Below are positions 46,436-56,330 of a stretch of DNA of 64,000 bases, one piece after another. The position numbers and the translations under genes are program-made. The DNA is from Muscardinus avellanarius (Eukaryota; Chordata; Mammalia; Rodentia; Gliridae): the NCBI GenBank assembly GCA_963383645.1, contig OY726565.1, positions 35,197,529 through 35,261,528 on the forward strand. The letters run 5' to 3'. Positions within the stretch are counted from its first letter, which is position 1. Every line of letters begins with the position of its first letter. The notes below the pieces were generated by a model. It had not been told where the DNA came from, made no database searches, and saw only the letters and a list, made by a program, of their open reading frames with translations.

Positions 46436-46640
46436 GGCCAGAGATAGTGGCGCTTGCTTGAAATTCCAAGACTTGGGAAGCTGAGACAGGAGGATGGCAG
46501 ATTTGAGGATAGCCTCAGCAATGTAATGAAAAGACTCTCAGCAACCCAGTGAGACTCTGTTTCAAAATTTAAAAAATAAAAAAGGCTAGGGGTGTAGCTC
46601 AGAATGCCCCCATGTTCAGTCCCCAGTACCACAAAAAATA
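46436..46640 (+). mobile_element. B1-dID SINE
   Basis: Head GGCCAGAGATAGTGGCGC and right arm GGGGTGTAGCTCAGAATGC, ending CCCCAGTACCACAAAAAA. Confidence 0.9.
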
Positions 46641-47038
46641 TTTGATACAAAAATGAGTTATGTTATGGTATTTTTCTATCCTTGAGGTATCTTCTGCATG
46701 TAAGACTGAACCTTACCACTCTCCATTTTTTTCTCTCCCCCAGATAATCAGTGGCCAAAATGGGTTGTGAAGTAAAACTTTCACTTTTACAAAAGAAAAA
46801 AAATGACAGAAAATATTGTACATATGTTTCAGGACATTGGAATGGATAAGGATTGTTTTGGACAAGACCTCAAAAGCCAAAATAAACAGAATCACATCAA
46901 AAATTAATGGTTCTGCCACGGTAAAGGAAATAACAGGATAAAGAAACAACTTTCATAATGAGATAAAATGTTTGCAAATAACACATATTACAAGGGATTT
47001 AATATCCAGAATAGATAAGAGACTTCAAAAACTCAATG

Positions 47039-47285
47039 GTGAAGCTGGCTGTGGTGGTGCATGCTTGTAATCCCAGCATTTGGGAGGCTGAGAGAGGAGG
47101 ATTGTGGTTCACAGCCAGCCTCAGCTACTTAATGAGGCCCTTTGCAACTCAGTGAGACTCTGTTTCAAAAATAAACAATAAAAAATAGGGCTGGGGGTGT
47201 AGCTCAGAGCCATAATACCCCTGGGTTCCACCCCAGTACTGCAAAACCAGCCAACAAACAAACAAAAAACAACAACACCCAAAGC
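47039..47285 (+). mobile_element. B1-dID SINE with 13-bp TSD
   Basis: CAAAAACTCAATG lies at 47026-47038 and 47286-47298, inside the old L1. Its tail is CAAA-rich. Confidence 0.95.
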
Positions 47286-47597
47286 CAAAAACTCAATGAT
47301 AAACAAGAACAAAAACACTACTACCAACAAACCCCAAATAATTTGATTAAAAAAAGGCAGTAAACCTAAAAAAATCTTTCTCAGAACCAATCTGAATATG
47401 ACATTTTCAGTATGTTCCACATAAAAATCAAAAAATAAATTAAAAAAGGAAAAAGAAAAAAAAGAAGATACAGTGGTCAGCAAGTGTGTTAATAGACCTG
47501 TTTAATACTAATCATCATCATAGAAATGCAAATCAAAACCAAAATGAAATATCACAGTATAGTAGTCAGAATGGCTGTTAACAGAGACAAAAGGTTC

Positions 47598-47795
47598 AAA
47601 TAATGTTATGTCCATATATGAAGGTATCACTACCAATCTCACTGATATGTATCAAAGGGAAGAGGGGAGACTTGGGTTGGATGCAGAGGGAGATATGTCA
47701 AGTGATAGTGGCATGTGTGTTTGGTCACTTTGAATCTCACCGTGATGTATAATGACAAAGGACCAATAAAAGTATATTAAAAAGGTGACGAGTGC
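47598..47795 (+). mobile_element. L1 3'UTR fragment inside an older L1
   Basis: An AG-rich run (47651-47696), then CGTGATGTATAATGAC and ACCAATAAAAGTATATTAAA. The ending matches the L1 3'UTR copies at 17.9 and 51.4 kb. The older L1 continues after it at GTGACGAGTGCTGG. Confidence 0.65.
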
Positions 47796-48600
47796 TGGTA
47801 AGGATGTGAAGAAAGAAAAACCTTGCTCATTGCCAGTAAGAATGTAAATCAGTAGAGCCATTATGGAAAACAATATGGTGGATTCTCAAAAAGTTAAAAA
47901 TGGATCTACTGTATGATCCAGCAATCCTTCCATGTCAGGGTATATATCCAAAGAAAATAAAATATTAACATCTGTGATGTCAAAATGTCAAAGAGGTATC
48001 TATATTACCATTTATTGTGCCACTGTTCACAAAAATGAAAAATAAAGACAACCTAAATATCTATTAGCTGATGACTGGATAAAGAAAATGTACATACACA
48101 CTATGACATTCATCCCTCCCCCCCCAAAGGAATAAAATCCTGTCATATGGGACAACATGGATGGGACTGAAAGTCATGTGTTAAATGAAGTAAGCCTGGC
48201 AGAGAAAGACAAGTAAGACACTGCTTTACTCATCTGTGGAATCTAGAGAAGTTGATCTCAGGAATTGAAAGTAGAAGGTGCTTACCAGCAGCTAAGAGAG
48301 TAAGGGGAGGAAGGGTCAAGGAAGGATGATCAGTGGGTACTGAGTTACAAATGGAAGCAAGAAGTACTGCCACATTGTTACATGATAGGATGACTACACG
48401 TTATGATAATGCACTGTGTATTTAAAAATTAGAAGAAAGTATTTTTAATGTTTTCACTATTAAGAAATATTTGAAGAGAAATGTATGTTGAACCTGATTT
48501 CAACATTACACAATGAATATGAATACTGAAACTTACATGGTACCTCATAAATATGTATAATTTTGTTTTTAGATATCAGTTAAAAATGAAAAAGGAAAAG

Positions 48601-48725
48601 AAAAATATACACACGTGTTAAAAATGTCAGATGTATAAAAAGTATTTAATGCCGCCATTGTGAACGCTTTGAAGAATGAACTTTCCAATATGCCAAATCC
48701 CAATTGGTAAAAAGAAAAACGGTTC
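48601..48725. other. Spacer between two L1s
   Basis: Unassigned sequence. Confidence 0.4.
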
Positions 48726-48885
48726 GACTTCCGGGAAGATGGCGACCGAGAAAAGCGGGGCTTGAGAGCCCCGCTAACAACCAATCTCCATTACCACAAA
48801 ATCAGCGCCTTTCATAGCCAGAAAACACCATCACCAGAGAAACAAAAAAAGCACCAGGCTCCAGAGAGAAAGCGGACTGAGAACA

Positions 48886-49210
48886 GAGCTCAGAGCCACA
48901 GAAGAGATACACCGGCCTCACGCCCGAGGATGCGGCAGCAGTGCCATACTGCCGGCGGCAGCGGAGAGTTCACCGGATGGCTACAGCAAGGCGAGGTGAG
49001 CCGCTGCGGAACAGCCAGGCGGGATTTCTCGCCGCAGGTAAAATCTAAAGCTCCCAGTGGCTGAGCTCAGCACACGCCACAGGGATTCAGAGTGGAAATC
49101 AAAACCAAGAAGAAATACGCCAGCCTCATGGCCGAGGGCGTAGCAGCGGCGCCATATTGCCACCGGCAGCAGCAGCAGAGAATTCACCGAATCCAGTACA
49201 GCTACATCTG
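48886..49210 (+). repeat. Two repeated units in L1 5'UTR
   Basis: Both units hold GAGCTCAG (48886 and 49063), a GCCTCA block (48915 and 49123), GCCATAYT (48943 and 49151) and TTCACCGR (48969 and 49183). Spacing is 177 bp at the start and about 208-214 bp later, so one unit gained about 31 bp. Confidence 0.75.
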
Positions 49211-49517
49211 CGTACTCAAGAACAGTAAGTAAAATTGCGGGCCACAGAGGAGAAATCCTAGTACTGTACTCCCTGGGACTTGACCCAGTGGGGGAGTGGC
49301 GGTGGCAGAGATATCACACCATAGGAGAACGTGCAACCTGGCACCCCCCACAGTCTAAAGCAGCCTCTATCGACCCTCTGGGTCGGAGACTCTGTGATAC
49401 AACCCAGTAAAGGAGTAGTGGGGTCTGAGATACTACTGACTCGAGATCCAGAGCACCTTAAGTGAAGTCATAGTGACCCAAGGGAAGAACCCAGAGAAGG
49501 CACAAACTTCCGAAATC

Positions 49518-50435
49518 ATGGGAAAGAGGAATAATACTGGAGCAATTAATGCCCACAACCCCACAACATCAGAACCCGATAAAAGAGAAAATCAGAGATT
49601 TCTAGAAGATCAAATCAGGAAAATAACTGTAGAAATAATAGAGGTGCTTCAAAAAGAACTCAGAGAGAGCCAAAAAGAGATAAAGGATGCAATTAATGAA
49701 GTAAAGGCCTCAATTCAAAGCACAAACAAACGATTAGACCACATGGAGAACAGAATCTCGCTCTTAGAAGATGATCATTCCAAAAATGAACGCATAGTTT
49801 CTAATCTAGAAAAAAATATCCGACAGCAGGAATCTGATATTGAAGAAATATGGGCCCATTTTAAGAGAGCTAACCTAAGAATAATTGGAATAGAGGAGGG
49901 AAAAGAAAGTGAAACCAAAGGGATCAACAATCTCTTCAAGGAAGTAATAGCAGAAAATTTTCCAGACATAGAGCAAGAGGTCGATACACAGGTCCAGGAA
50001 ACTTATAGAACTCCCTTTAGACAGGATCGGAGAAGAGGATCCCCACACCACATAATTGTCAAAATGACCAATGTGGAAGCCAAGCAGAGAATCTTAAAGG
50101 CAACAAAAGCAAAGGGCCAAGTGACATTCAGAGGCAAACCAATTAGAATCACTCCAGACTTCCCAAACCAAGTCATGAGAGCCAGAAGGGCTTGGAGTAA
50201 CATATTCCAAACTCTGAAAGAAAACAACTTCTAGCCAAAAATTTCCTACCCAGCAAAACTTTCTATCAAATTAGATGGAGAAATACGAAGCTTCCATGAC
50301 AAACAGAAACTGAAGGAATTTTTGTCTTCAAAACCAGCACTAGAGAAAATACTCAAAGAGATTAACTACAAAGAAGAAATAGGTAATACACACCAGAACC
50401 AGAGAAACAAGAGTTTCCATCCAACAGTCAACTAA
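49518..50435 (+). pseudogene. L1 ORF1, one premature stop
   Basis: The ATG at 49518 (MGKRNNTG) fits the usual MGK start better than the upstream in-frame ATG at 49473. The product would be 305 residues, near the family norm of about 340. The frame holds a coiled coil (QKELRESQKEIKDAINEVKA, about 49644-49706), the RNA-binding domain with SPHHIIVKM near 50040-50065, and the C-terminal domain. One in-frame TAG at 50232-50234 (after KENNF, where relatives have Gln or another residue) cuts it at residue 238. Beyond it the frame stays open to TAA at 50433-50435. No frameshift is seen. A protein without its last 67 residues would lack much of the C-terminal domain. Confidence 0.92.
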
Positions 50436-50445
50436 GATTGGTTAT

Positions 50446-50499
50446 CTGTGGAGATTCATTACTTATGTTAGTCTTTTACCTATCTCTAAATTGTATTGT
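50446..50499. other. Junction between opposed L1s
   Basis: A short stretch of uncertain origin between the sense ORF1 end and the antisense L1. Confidence 0.4.
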
Positions 50500-51165
50500 T
50501 TGCTTTGATTGTTGTTAATTTTTAGGATTTCTAGTTGGAATATTAATATACCTTCAGATATAGCATTTGGAAATATTTTATCCCATTCTATTAGTAACTG
50601 TTAACTCTGTTTACATTGTCTTTGGATATACAATATTTTTTTTTATTTTTAAGGGAGTTTGTATACTCTTCTGTTGCCTGTGCCATTGAAATCATATCCA
50701 AGAAATCACTGCCAATTTCAATGTTGTGAGGTTTTATGACCCAGATTTTCTCCTAAAAGTTTATAGTCTTAAGATTTATATTTAGGTCTTTTATCTATTT
50801 TGAGTTAATATTTGTATATGGGATTAGGTAAGGGTCCAACTTTAGTCTTTTCCATGTAATTATTATGTTTCAACAATATTTAGTTAAAAGATTATTATTT
50901 CCACCACCAAATGTTTGTGGAAACCTTGTCAAAAATAACTTGACAATATAGGGAAGAATTTAGGTCTAGGCTTTTATTTAACTCCAATGATTTATATATC
51001 TGCCTTTAGAATAGTACTACACTGTTTCAATTATTGTAGCTTTATATGGTTTGAAATCAGAAAATATATATCTTCTAGCTTTGTTCTTTTTCAAGATCGT
51101 TTTGGGTATCTAGAGTCCATATTCCATATTAGGATAGAGTTTTTTTCTGAAAAATAAATATATAA
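50500..51165 (-). mobile_element. Old L1 ORF2 fragment, antisense
   Basis: GTTGCCTGTGCCATTGAAAT, CATATCCAAGAAATCACTGCC, GGGTCCAACTTTAGTCTTTT and TTTTCAAGATCGTTTTGGG are, in order, the complement of the L1 ORF2 C-terminal half. It is of an L1M-like age class. No frame is open. Confidence 0.85.
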
Positions 51166-51344
51166 ATATATGATAGTTTCACCTAAAAAAATAGAAAAAA
51201 AATATTCTCTGGTAAGAAAGAAAGTAAAAAGAAATATTGAAATGTTATCTTTAAGTCATCAAAATCTTGATACCAGACAAATGAAACTGTTATGTGAGAT
51301 TATCATTTTTAATTTTGGATAAATTGCTATAATACTAGATGTCA

Positions 51345-51505
51345 ACCACTAAGCCAAGCATGGGAAGGAGGGATGGGGAGAGAATGGGGTGGGGATCGGG
51401 TGGGGGCTGACTGGGCGATGTGTTAATGTATGTCTACAAAAGTTTGTATCCCACTATGATGTATGAATACAGTGCACCAATAAAAATAAAAATTAAAAAA
51501 AAAAG
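51345..51505 (+). mobile_element. L1 3'UTR fragment, 5' truncated
   Basis: CAACCACTAAGCCAAGCATG opens it. It then holds a G-rich run (51368-51409), ATGATGTATGAATACAGTG and CACCAATAAAAATAAAAATT. It is near identical in layout to 17880-18045. Confidence 0.78.
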
Positions 51506-51534
51506 AAAAATGGTTCTAATTTTCTTCCTGTTAC

Positions 51535-52030
51535 ATACAGAATCCAGGCTCCTTTCTAAAGCATTCTTCTGCATGTCTTCACTGGATCATTTTCCCCTTT
51601 CATACTTAGTATTTCAGCAGTTTTTTTTACAAGATATTATTCATCAGCATATGAATGAGATATTATTTCTCCACTCAAAAAGAATTCGTTCTCTTGTCTC
51701 CAGTTCCTTGAGCACCTGCAAGCTGAGTTCCCTCACCTCCTTCAAATCTTTACTAACATCACCTTCCCTAATAGCCTTTTCTCCATTACCTTATTTAAAG
51801 TACAACCCACCATTACTCTTCATCACATACATTCATCCTACATTTTTTCTTAGTATTTATCAACTTCAAATATGTAATGGACTCACTCTTCATTCTCTAT
51901 TTATACATGCTTACATAAAAACCTGCAAGAAAGAAGGAATTTGTGCCTATTTTGATCTTATTGTTCAAATGCAGATATTACTTGAATTTAATAGGTGCTC
52001 AGTGAATAATTGTAGTATAAATGGGATCAT
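51535..52030 (+). mobile_element. L2 LINE 3' end, about 500 bp
   Basis: TCACCTCCTTCAAATCTTTAC, CACCTTCCCTAATAGCC, AGTATTTATCAACTTCAAAT, GGAATTTGTGCCTATTTTG and ATAGGTGCTCAGTGAATAA follow the L2 3' end from ORF2 to terminus. The long 212-residue frame at 51420-52058 is chance read-through of this and the L1 tail. Confidence 0.82.
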
Positions 52031-52297
52031 CAATAATGACATATTTCTTTTTTCTTGAGGACCTGCCTTAAGGTTATTAATAGAAAACAATAAATAGCTA
52101 AAATTATCTTATTCACATTAAAAAAGTTAATTTTATTTCTTATTTGTATTTCTCCTTGATTCACTGAATCAGATTTTAGTCTTGTTGTAGAATTATTAGG
52201 TTTTCTGGGTTTTGTAGTACCTGAAAGGAGTTTGTGTGTGAAGCCAGGGTGTGGCACATCAGCCCAAGATGGCGCCCGGGCTGACTGCCAAGGATGG

Positions 52298-52347
52298 TGG
52301 TCTTGGCTGGCGCATGCGCTGTTGGTCTTGGCTGGAGCATGCACTGT
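52298..52347 (+). repeat. 25-bp tandem duplication in LTR U3
   Basis: 52298-52322 and 52323-52347 share TGGTCTTGGCTGG then GCATGC, differing at two bases. Each holds the palindrome GCATGC. Confidence 0.95.
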
Positions 52348-52378
52348 TGTCAGTATCATGCGCCTCATGCATGGACTG

Positions 52379-52386
52379 TGACGTAA
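52379..52386 (+). promoter_or_regulatory. CRE-like site in LTR
   Basis: TGACGTAA is one base off the CRE palindrome. It lies 106 bp before the TATA box. Confidence 0.5.
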
Positions 52387-52492
52387 TGCCTCGTGGTTAG
52401 GCCAGTACGCCTATGAGGTACCTTCTAGGGAGCATGGGATGGACATGGGCGGAATGGGATTGGTGAATATTTTGGGAACAGGCTTGGTATGG

Positions 52493-52500
52493 TATATAAG
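52493..52500 (+). promoter_or_regulatory. LTR TATA box
   Basis: TATATAAG in GGTATATAAGG context, at the expected U3/R position. Confidence 0.7.
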
Positions 52501-52771
52501 GAAACTTCTGCGGGGAATAATAGGAAGTAGCTTCATCAGCAAGTCGCCGTTCATGTGTTTCTTCCCTAGGCTCTGCTGGTCAGAGCCTTAGGGTCCCGAC
52601 AAGTTTGTGGATATACCAACATCATACACTTTCTTTCAATGTATAAAGAAGAAACTTTTTTTTTTTTTTTTGAGGGGGTGAAACTTTTAAAGAGATTCTC
52701 GCCTATTCTCAGAATTCATCAGTTCAGAGACTGGCTTTTCCTGGTTCTACATTCTTTTTAAAACAAGGCAT

Positions 52772-52990
52772 GTGCCAGACGTGGTAGTTTAAGTTTGTAA
52801 TCCCAGAATTTGGGAGGCTGAGGCCTTCTGCAGTTTAGTGAGACCTTGTTTCAAAGTAAAGAATAAAAAAATAGGGCTGGTGGTGTAGCTCAGAAGAATA
52901 ATGCCCTTGTGTTTCATCCCCAGTACTGCAAACAAAACATAACACAAAACAAAAACAAACAAACAAACAAAAAAAGCAAAAAACCCCCCA
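52772..52990 (+). mobile_element. B1-dID SINE with internal deletion
   Basis: The left arm goes from GGGAGGCTGAGGCC straight into TTCTGCAGTTTAGTGAGACC, missing its middle. The CAAA-rich tail runs to about 52990. Confidence 0.87.
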
Positions 52991-53344
52991 AAACTTGGCA
53001 TAAGTAGAGAACTTACTACAAGTCTTTTGTCCATAAAATTGGTCATAATTTTATTGCAAGCTGCCTCAATGTAATTTATATTTTATTTTATTTGGGTAGA
53101 GTATGTCTTTACTTTTTTATTAAATAGAATTCAGTTCACTACTGTTTTTCAGCCCATGGCTAAAACATAACTATTGGAAACAAAACTAGTTAATCATTAG
53201 GGAAAGACCTAAGAAAAGATATCATAAATGTCATAAATAACTCCTTCTTTACTAAGTACTTTTTAAATATGTTCCACATAAAAATAAAAAAAAATTAAAA
53301 GAAAGTTCTGAGAAAACCAAAAAAGAAAAAAAAAAAATCTGGGT
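52991..53344. other. Unassigned intergenic DNA
   Basis: AT-rich, with no element recognised. Confidence 0.45.
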
Positions 53345-53532
53345 AAGCCAGGCATGGTGGTGCACGCTTGTAATTCCAGCATTTGGGAGAAATTTGCGGA
53401 TAGCCTCAGCTACTTAGTGAGGCCCTTCGCAACTTAATAGGAACCCTGTTACAAAATAAAGAATAAAAGAAATAGGGCTGAGGGTATAGCTCAGAGGTAG
53501 AATGCCCCTGGGTTCCATTCCCAGTACCAAAA

Positions 53533-53572
<40 letters not shown>
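53345..53572 (+). mobile_element. B1-dID SINE with (AAAT)n tail
   Basis: Head AGCCAGGCATGGTGGTGCAC. The left arm has a small deletion after CATTTGGGAG, and the tail is about 11 AAAT units (53530-53572). Confidence 0.9.
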
Positions 53573-54655
53573 ATCTGAATAAAAAGTATGCAGAGTTCTT
53601 TGTACTCATAATTTTCCCATTGGTATAAAATTATATTAAAGTAAAAGATTTTATATAAATGTTTAAAAGTCTCAATTTAGAGAAGCATTTTAATATAGGA
53701 GAAAATATTTAATTCAACAGTTATTATGTAAGATAATTGGGATAAATCTGTTTCTAAATTTGAACTATTTGTGTAAAAGAGTACCAGACTATATAAATCT
53801 CATACTTTGATCAGGACAGGTATGATATTTTCTGTGGACAATATAGAATATATATGAAAAAAGAGAAATATTGACCATGAATTCAAATAATCTGACCATA
53901 CAAGCAGAATAAAAGTTTGGTAGAAATATTGCCCAAAAAATCCTGGAGTATTGAATTAAGACTAAAATTAAATGTAGGAACATATTAGCCCACTATTTTC
54001 TCAGTTTTCCTCCTTTTAATCCCATTTAGTGTCGCTTTCTATAGATCTGTGCTGACTTTTTTTGCATTATTATTCCCTGGTTTGATATGAATTAAGTGTT
54101 ACCACAGGTCAATGTACATTTCCACTAATTGTAGTGTTCTAACAGTCCTCTCTCAATCCATTATTACGCACATGTGTGCTTACGCTTACGTGTGGCACAT
54201 GTACATAGTCAGCCTTATGTTCAGGTGGAAGCTTTGCTTTTTTAATCTATGACCTTTTCTGCCTAATTATTGCTAGAGTAAGAACGTTTTTAGGTAAGAA
54301 AATGGGAATGGGTTCATATCCTAAAATACTATAAAATTTTGAAACAAAACTTTTTTCTTCAGACCCTATCCTCATCAACCTTGTTTTTACATTAAAATCA
54401 TTAAGGAAAAAGATCTAAAATATTTATTCATGATCTCCATCTCAAATGAATTACATCAGAATCTCTGGAAGTGGGACCCAAAACTGTACTTTTTTAATGT
54501 CACAATTTCTGTTTCACTAATTTTGAATTTTTTCTGAAAATTTTTTTCTGCTTTATTAAGGTATAATTTACAAATCAAATTATATACATTAGGATGGACA
54601 TTCTGACATTTTGATATCTGTACATTGTGAAATGATTATATATCAATTTAATTTA
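53573..54655. other. Mostly unassigned DNA
   Basis: 54445-54510 (TTACATCAGAATCTCTGG, AAGTGGGACCCAAAACTG) resembles part of a MER5-type hAT element. The rest shows nothing recognised. Confidence 0.35.
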
Positions 54656-54872
54656 TCTTTTTTTTTTTTTTTGGTGATACTGGAGGTGGAACCCAGGGGC
54701 TTTCTATTTCTGGGCTATACTCCCAGACCTATTTTATACTTTATTTGACAACAGGGTCTCACTAAGTTGCTGAGAGCCTCACTAAGTAGCTGAGGCTGGC
54801 TTGGAACCTGTGCGATCCTCCTGTCTCAGCCTCCCAAGCTCGGGGATTACAAGCGTGCGCCACCACACCTGG
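54656..54872 (-). mobile_element. B1-dID SINE, intermediate subtype
   Basis: Poly-T, then GGGCTATACTCCCAGACC as in the 'TTAAGCCAG' subtype right arm, but with the ordinary CTAAGTTGCTGAGAGCC left arm. Nearby TTAATTTA on both sides may be the TSD. Confidence 0.9.
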
Positions 54873-55262
54873 CTCATGTTAATTTAAATATATTACTTGA
54901 CCCATCTTTTTTGTGATGTGCCTAGGATTTATTCTCAGAGCAATTTTAAGTATATAGTACATTATTATTAACTGCAATCACCATGCTATATAATAGATTG
55001 GAAGGTCTTATTTACCTGCTTAACTACAACTTTTTACCCTCTGACCAACATCTCTCCATTTCTGCCCACCCACCCGCCACCCCAGCCCAGTACTTTTTTT
55101 TAGTGGGAGTCTGATTTCTGTAGCTCCATCATAAACAAACTGCTGAAACAAAGTTCACTTTGCTTCAACAGTGTATTTGTAAAGTGTGCACACCTTTTCA
55201 AAGATAAAAATGTATCTTGAGGTATCTATTCCAGCCATTATCTAGATTGTATTATTTAGGGG
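54873..55262. other. Unassigned intergenic DNA
   Basis: No element recognised. Confidence 0.45.
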
Positions 55263-55702
55263 TGTCAAGGTTTGGATATGAGCCCCGTAGCCCCAAAGGC
55301 TTGGTTCTCAGGGCAGTGTTGTTTACTGGTGGGGCTTTGGGAATTGATTGGATCTTGAGGACTCTGACCTCATCAGTGATTAATCCATTGACAGAGTGGG
55401 AATTTGATGCCATTAGTGGGAGGTAGTAGAAGCTGTAGGAGGTGGAATTTCGTTGGAGGGAGCAGGCCCTTGTGATGTGCCCTTGGCTTGGCTACTTTCT
55501 CCTCTGGTTCCTGTCAGCAGCTTAGCCGCTTTCACTGCCGTGCCCCATAGCCAAGTTGTTCTGCCACACCTCACTCTCAGAACACTGGCGCTGTCTGACC
55601 GTGGATTAAAATCTCTGAATGATGATCCCAAATAAATCTTTCCTTCTTTAATTTGTTCACGCCAGGTATTTTGGTCACAATATCAAAGATCTGACTAACA
55701 TC
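55263..55702 (+). mobile_element. MaLR LTR (MST type)
   Basis: It opens TGTCAAGGTTTGGATATGAG and holds GGTGGGGCTTTGGGAATTG, then TTAATCCATTGACAGAGTG, CTACTTTCTCCTCTGG and CCCAAATAAATCTTTCCTTC. It ends near ATCTGACTAACATC. Flanks AGGGG (55258-55262) and AGGGT (55703-55707) match at four of five bases, about what an aged 5-bp TSD would show. Confidence 0.8.
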
Positions 55703-56069
55703 AGGGTGGGAGGGAAAAAAATGATGGTAAAAAAGTGTTCCTTGAAATGATATTCAAAATCCCTTTCGGATTATAGTAAATTTGCAATAAAATAGACATC
55801 TGGAATGCTGTAAGTTATTTATACAAAGATATAGATAGTATGCTTTCCATCTTAGTTAAAGTAATTGGTTTATGCATTCTGCATAGCTACCTGTGTTAAG
55901 GTCAAATTTAAGAATAGATGCAATCTATCAAGGTGCTTATTAATTTTCATGCACCCATGTATTCTAATAAACTAAACAAGGTCATCAACATGGAGGTGTG
56001 AAGATGTTGTTAACTGAATTGAATCTCACACTCTCACTCATTTCCACAGCCAGTGCTTGGTAAGCCTGG
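55703..56069. other. Unassigned intergenic DNA
   Basis: No element recognised. Confidence 0.45.
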
Positions 56070-56330
56070 CTCTGACCTCCCCTCACCATTTCCCCATGTA
56101 TAACCCTGGCCAAAGGTGACAGCATCATCTACCTGGACTTTCACAACAGATACCCACCCTTTCCTTCCACTTTCTCTTCACATATTGTCCTTCAAGAAAC
56201 TTGTCCAGGCATAGCCCAAAGAATCAGCCCACTTAAAACCTGCCTTTCCATTGTAATTATAATAAATTCCACATTCCTTATCCTACCTTTAACTCTTAGT
56301 TATGTATATTTTAGGTACACAACTGTCCTG
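56070..56330 (+). mobile_element. L2-like fragment, uncertain
   Basis: CATCATCTACCTGGACTTTC, CACAACAGATACCCACCC and TTTCCATTGTAATTATAATAAA loosely follow the L2 region upstream of its 3' end. Tentative. Confidence 0.4.

Larger units (their letters stand above)
46780..48600 (+). mobile_element. Old L1, 5' truncated, sense
   Basis: ORF2 C-terminal sequence is seen from about 46820 (CAGGACATTGGAATGGATAAG) on through AATATCCAGAATAGATAAG, GTGCTGGTAAGGATGTG and TATGGAAAACAATATGG. It ends in a 3'UTR with ACATGGTACCTCATAAATATG (48536). It is interrupted by a SINE (47039) and an L1 3'UTR copy (47598), and no frame is open. The resemblance is to older mammalian L1M-type elements. Confidence 0.85.
48726..50445 (+). 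mobile_element. L1 5' half: 5'UTR plus ORF1, no ORF2
   Basis: It starts at CGACTTCCGGGAAGATGGCG, a GC- and CpG-rich 5'UTR whose AAGATGGCG resembles the YY1 site at the start of other L1s. It goes on through ORF1 (49518-50435) and stops just after it. No ORF2, 3'UTR or A tail follows; instead an unrelated antisense L1 begins. L1 copies are usually cut at the 5' end, so loss of the 3' part suggests a later deletion, an inversion-type insertion, or an ORF1-only (HAL1-like) transcript. Confidence 0.85.
52235..52601 (+). mobile_element. Class II (IAP-like) solo LTR, 367 bp
   Basis: It opens TGTGTGAAGCCAGGG and closes GTCCCGACA. It is flanked by a perfect 6-bp duplication AGTTTG (52229-52234 and 52602-52607). 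It includes AAGATGGCGCCCGGGCTGAC, like the U3 of IAP LTRs, a 25-bp tandem duplication, a CRE-like site and a TATA box (52493-52500). No clear AATAAA is visible (AATAAT at 52516 is a weak candidate). It is GC-rich compared with its surroundings and looks recent. Confidence 0.92.

Noticed and set aside
51420..52058. 212-codon open frame
   Set aside because: It crosses an L1 3'UTR tail and an L2 relic in one reading, with no known domain. Chance read-through.
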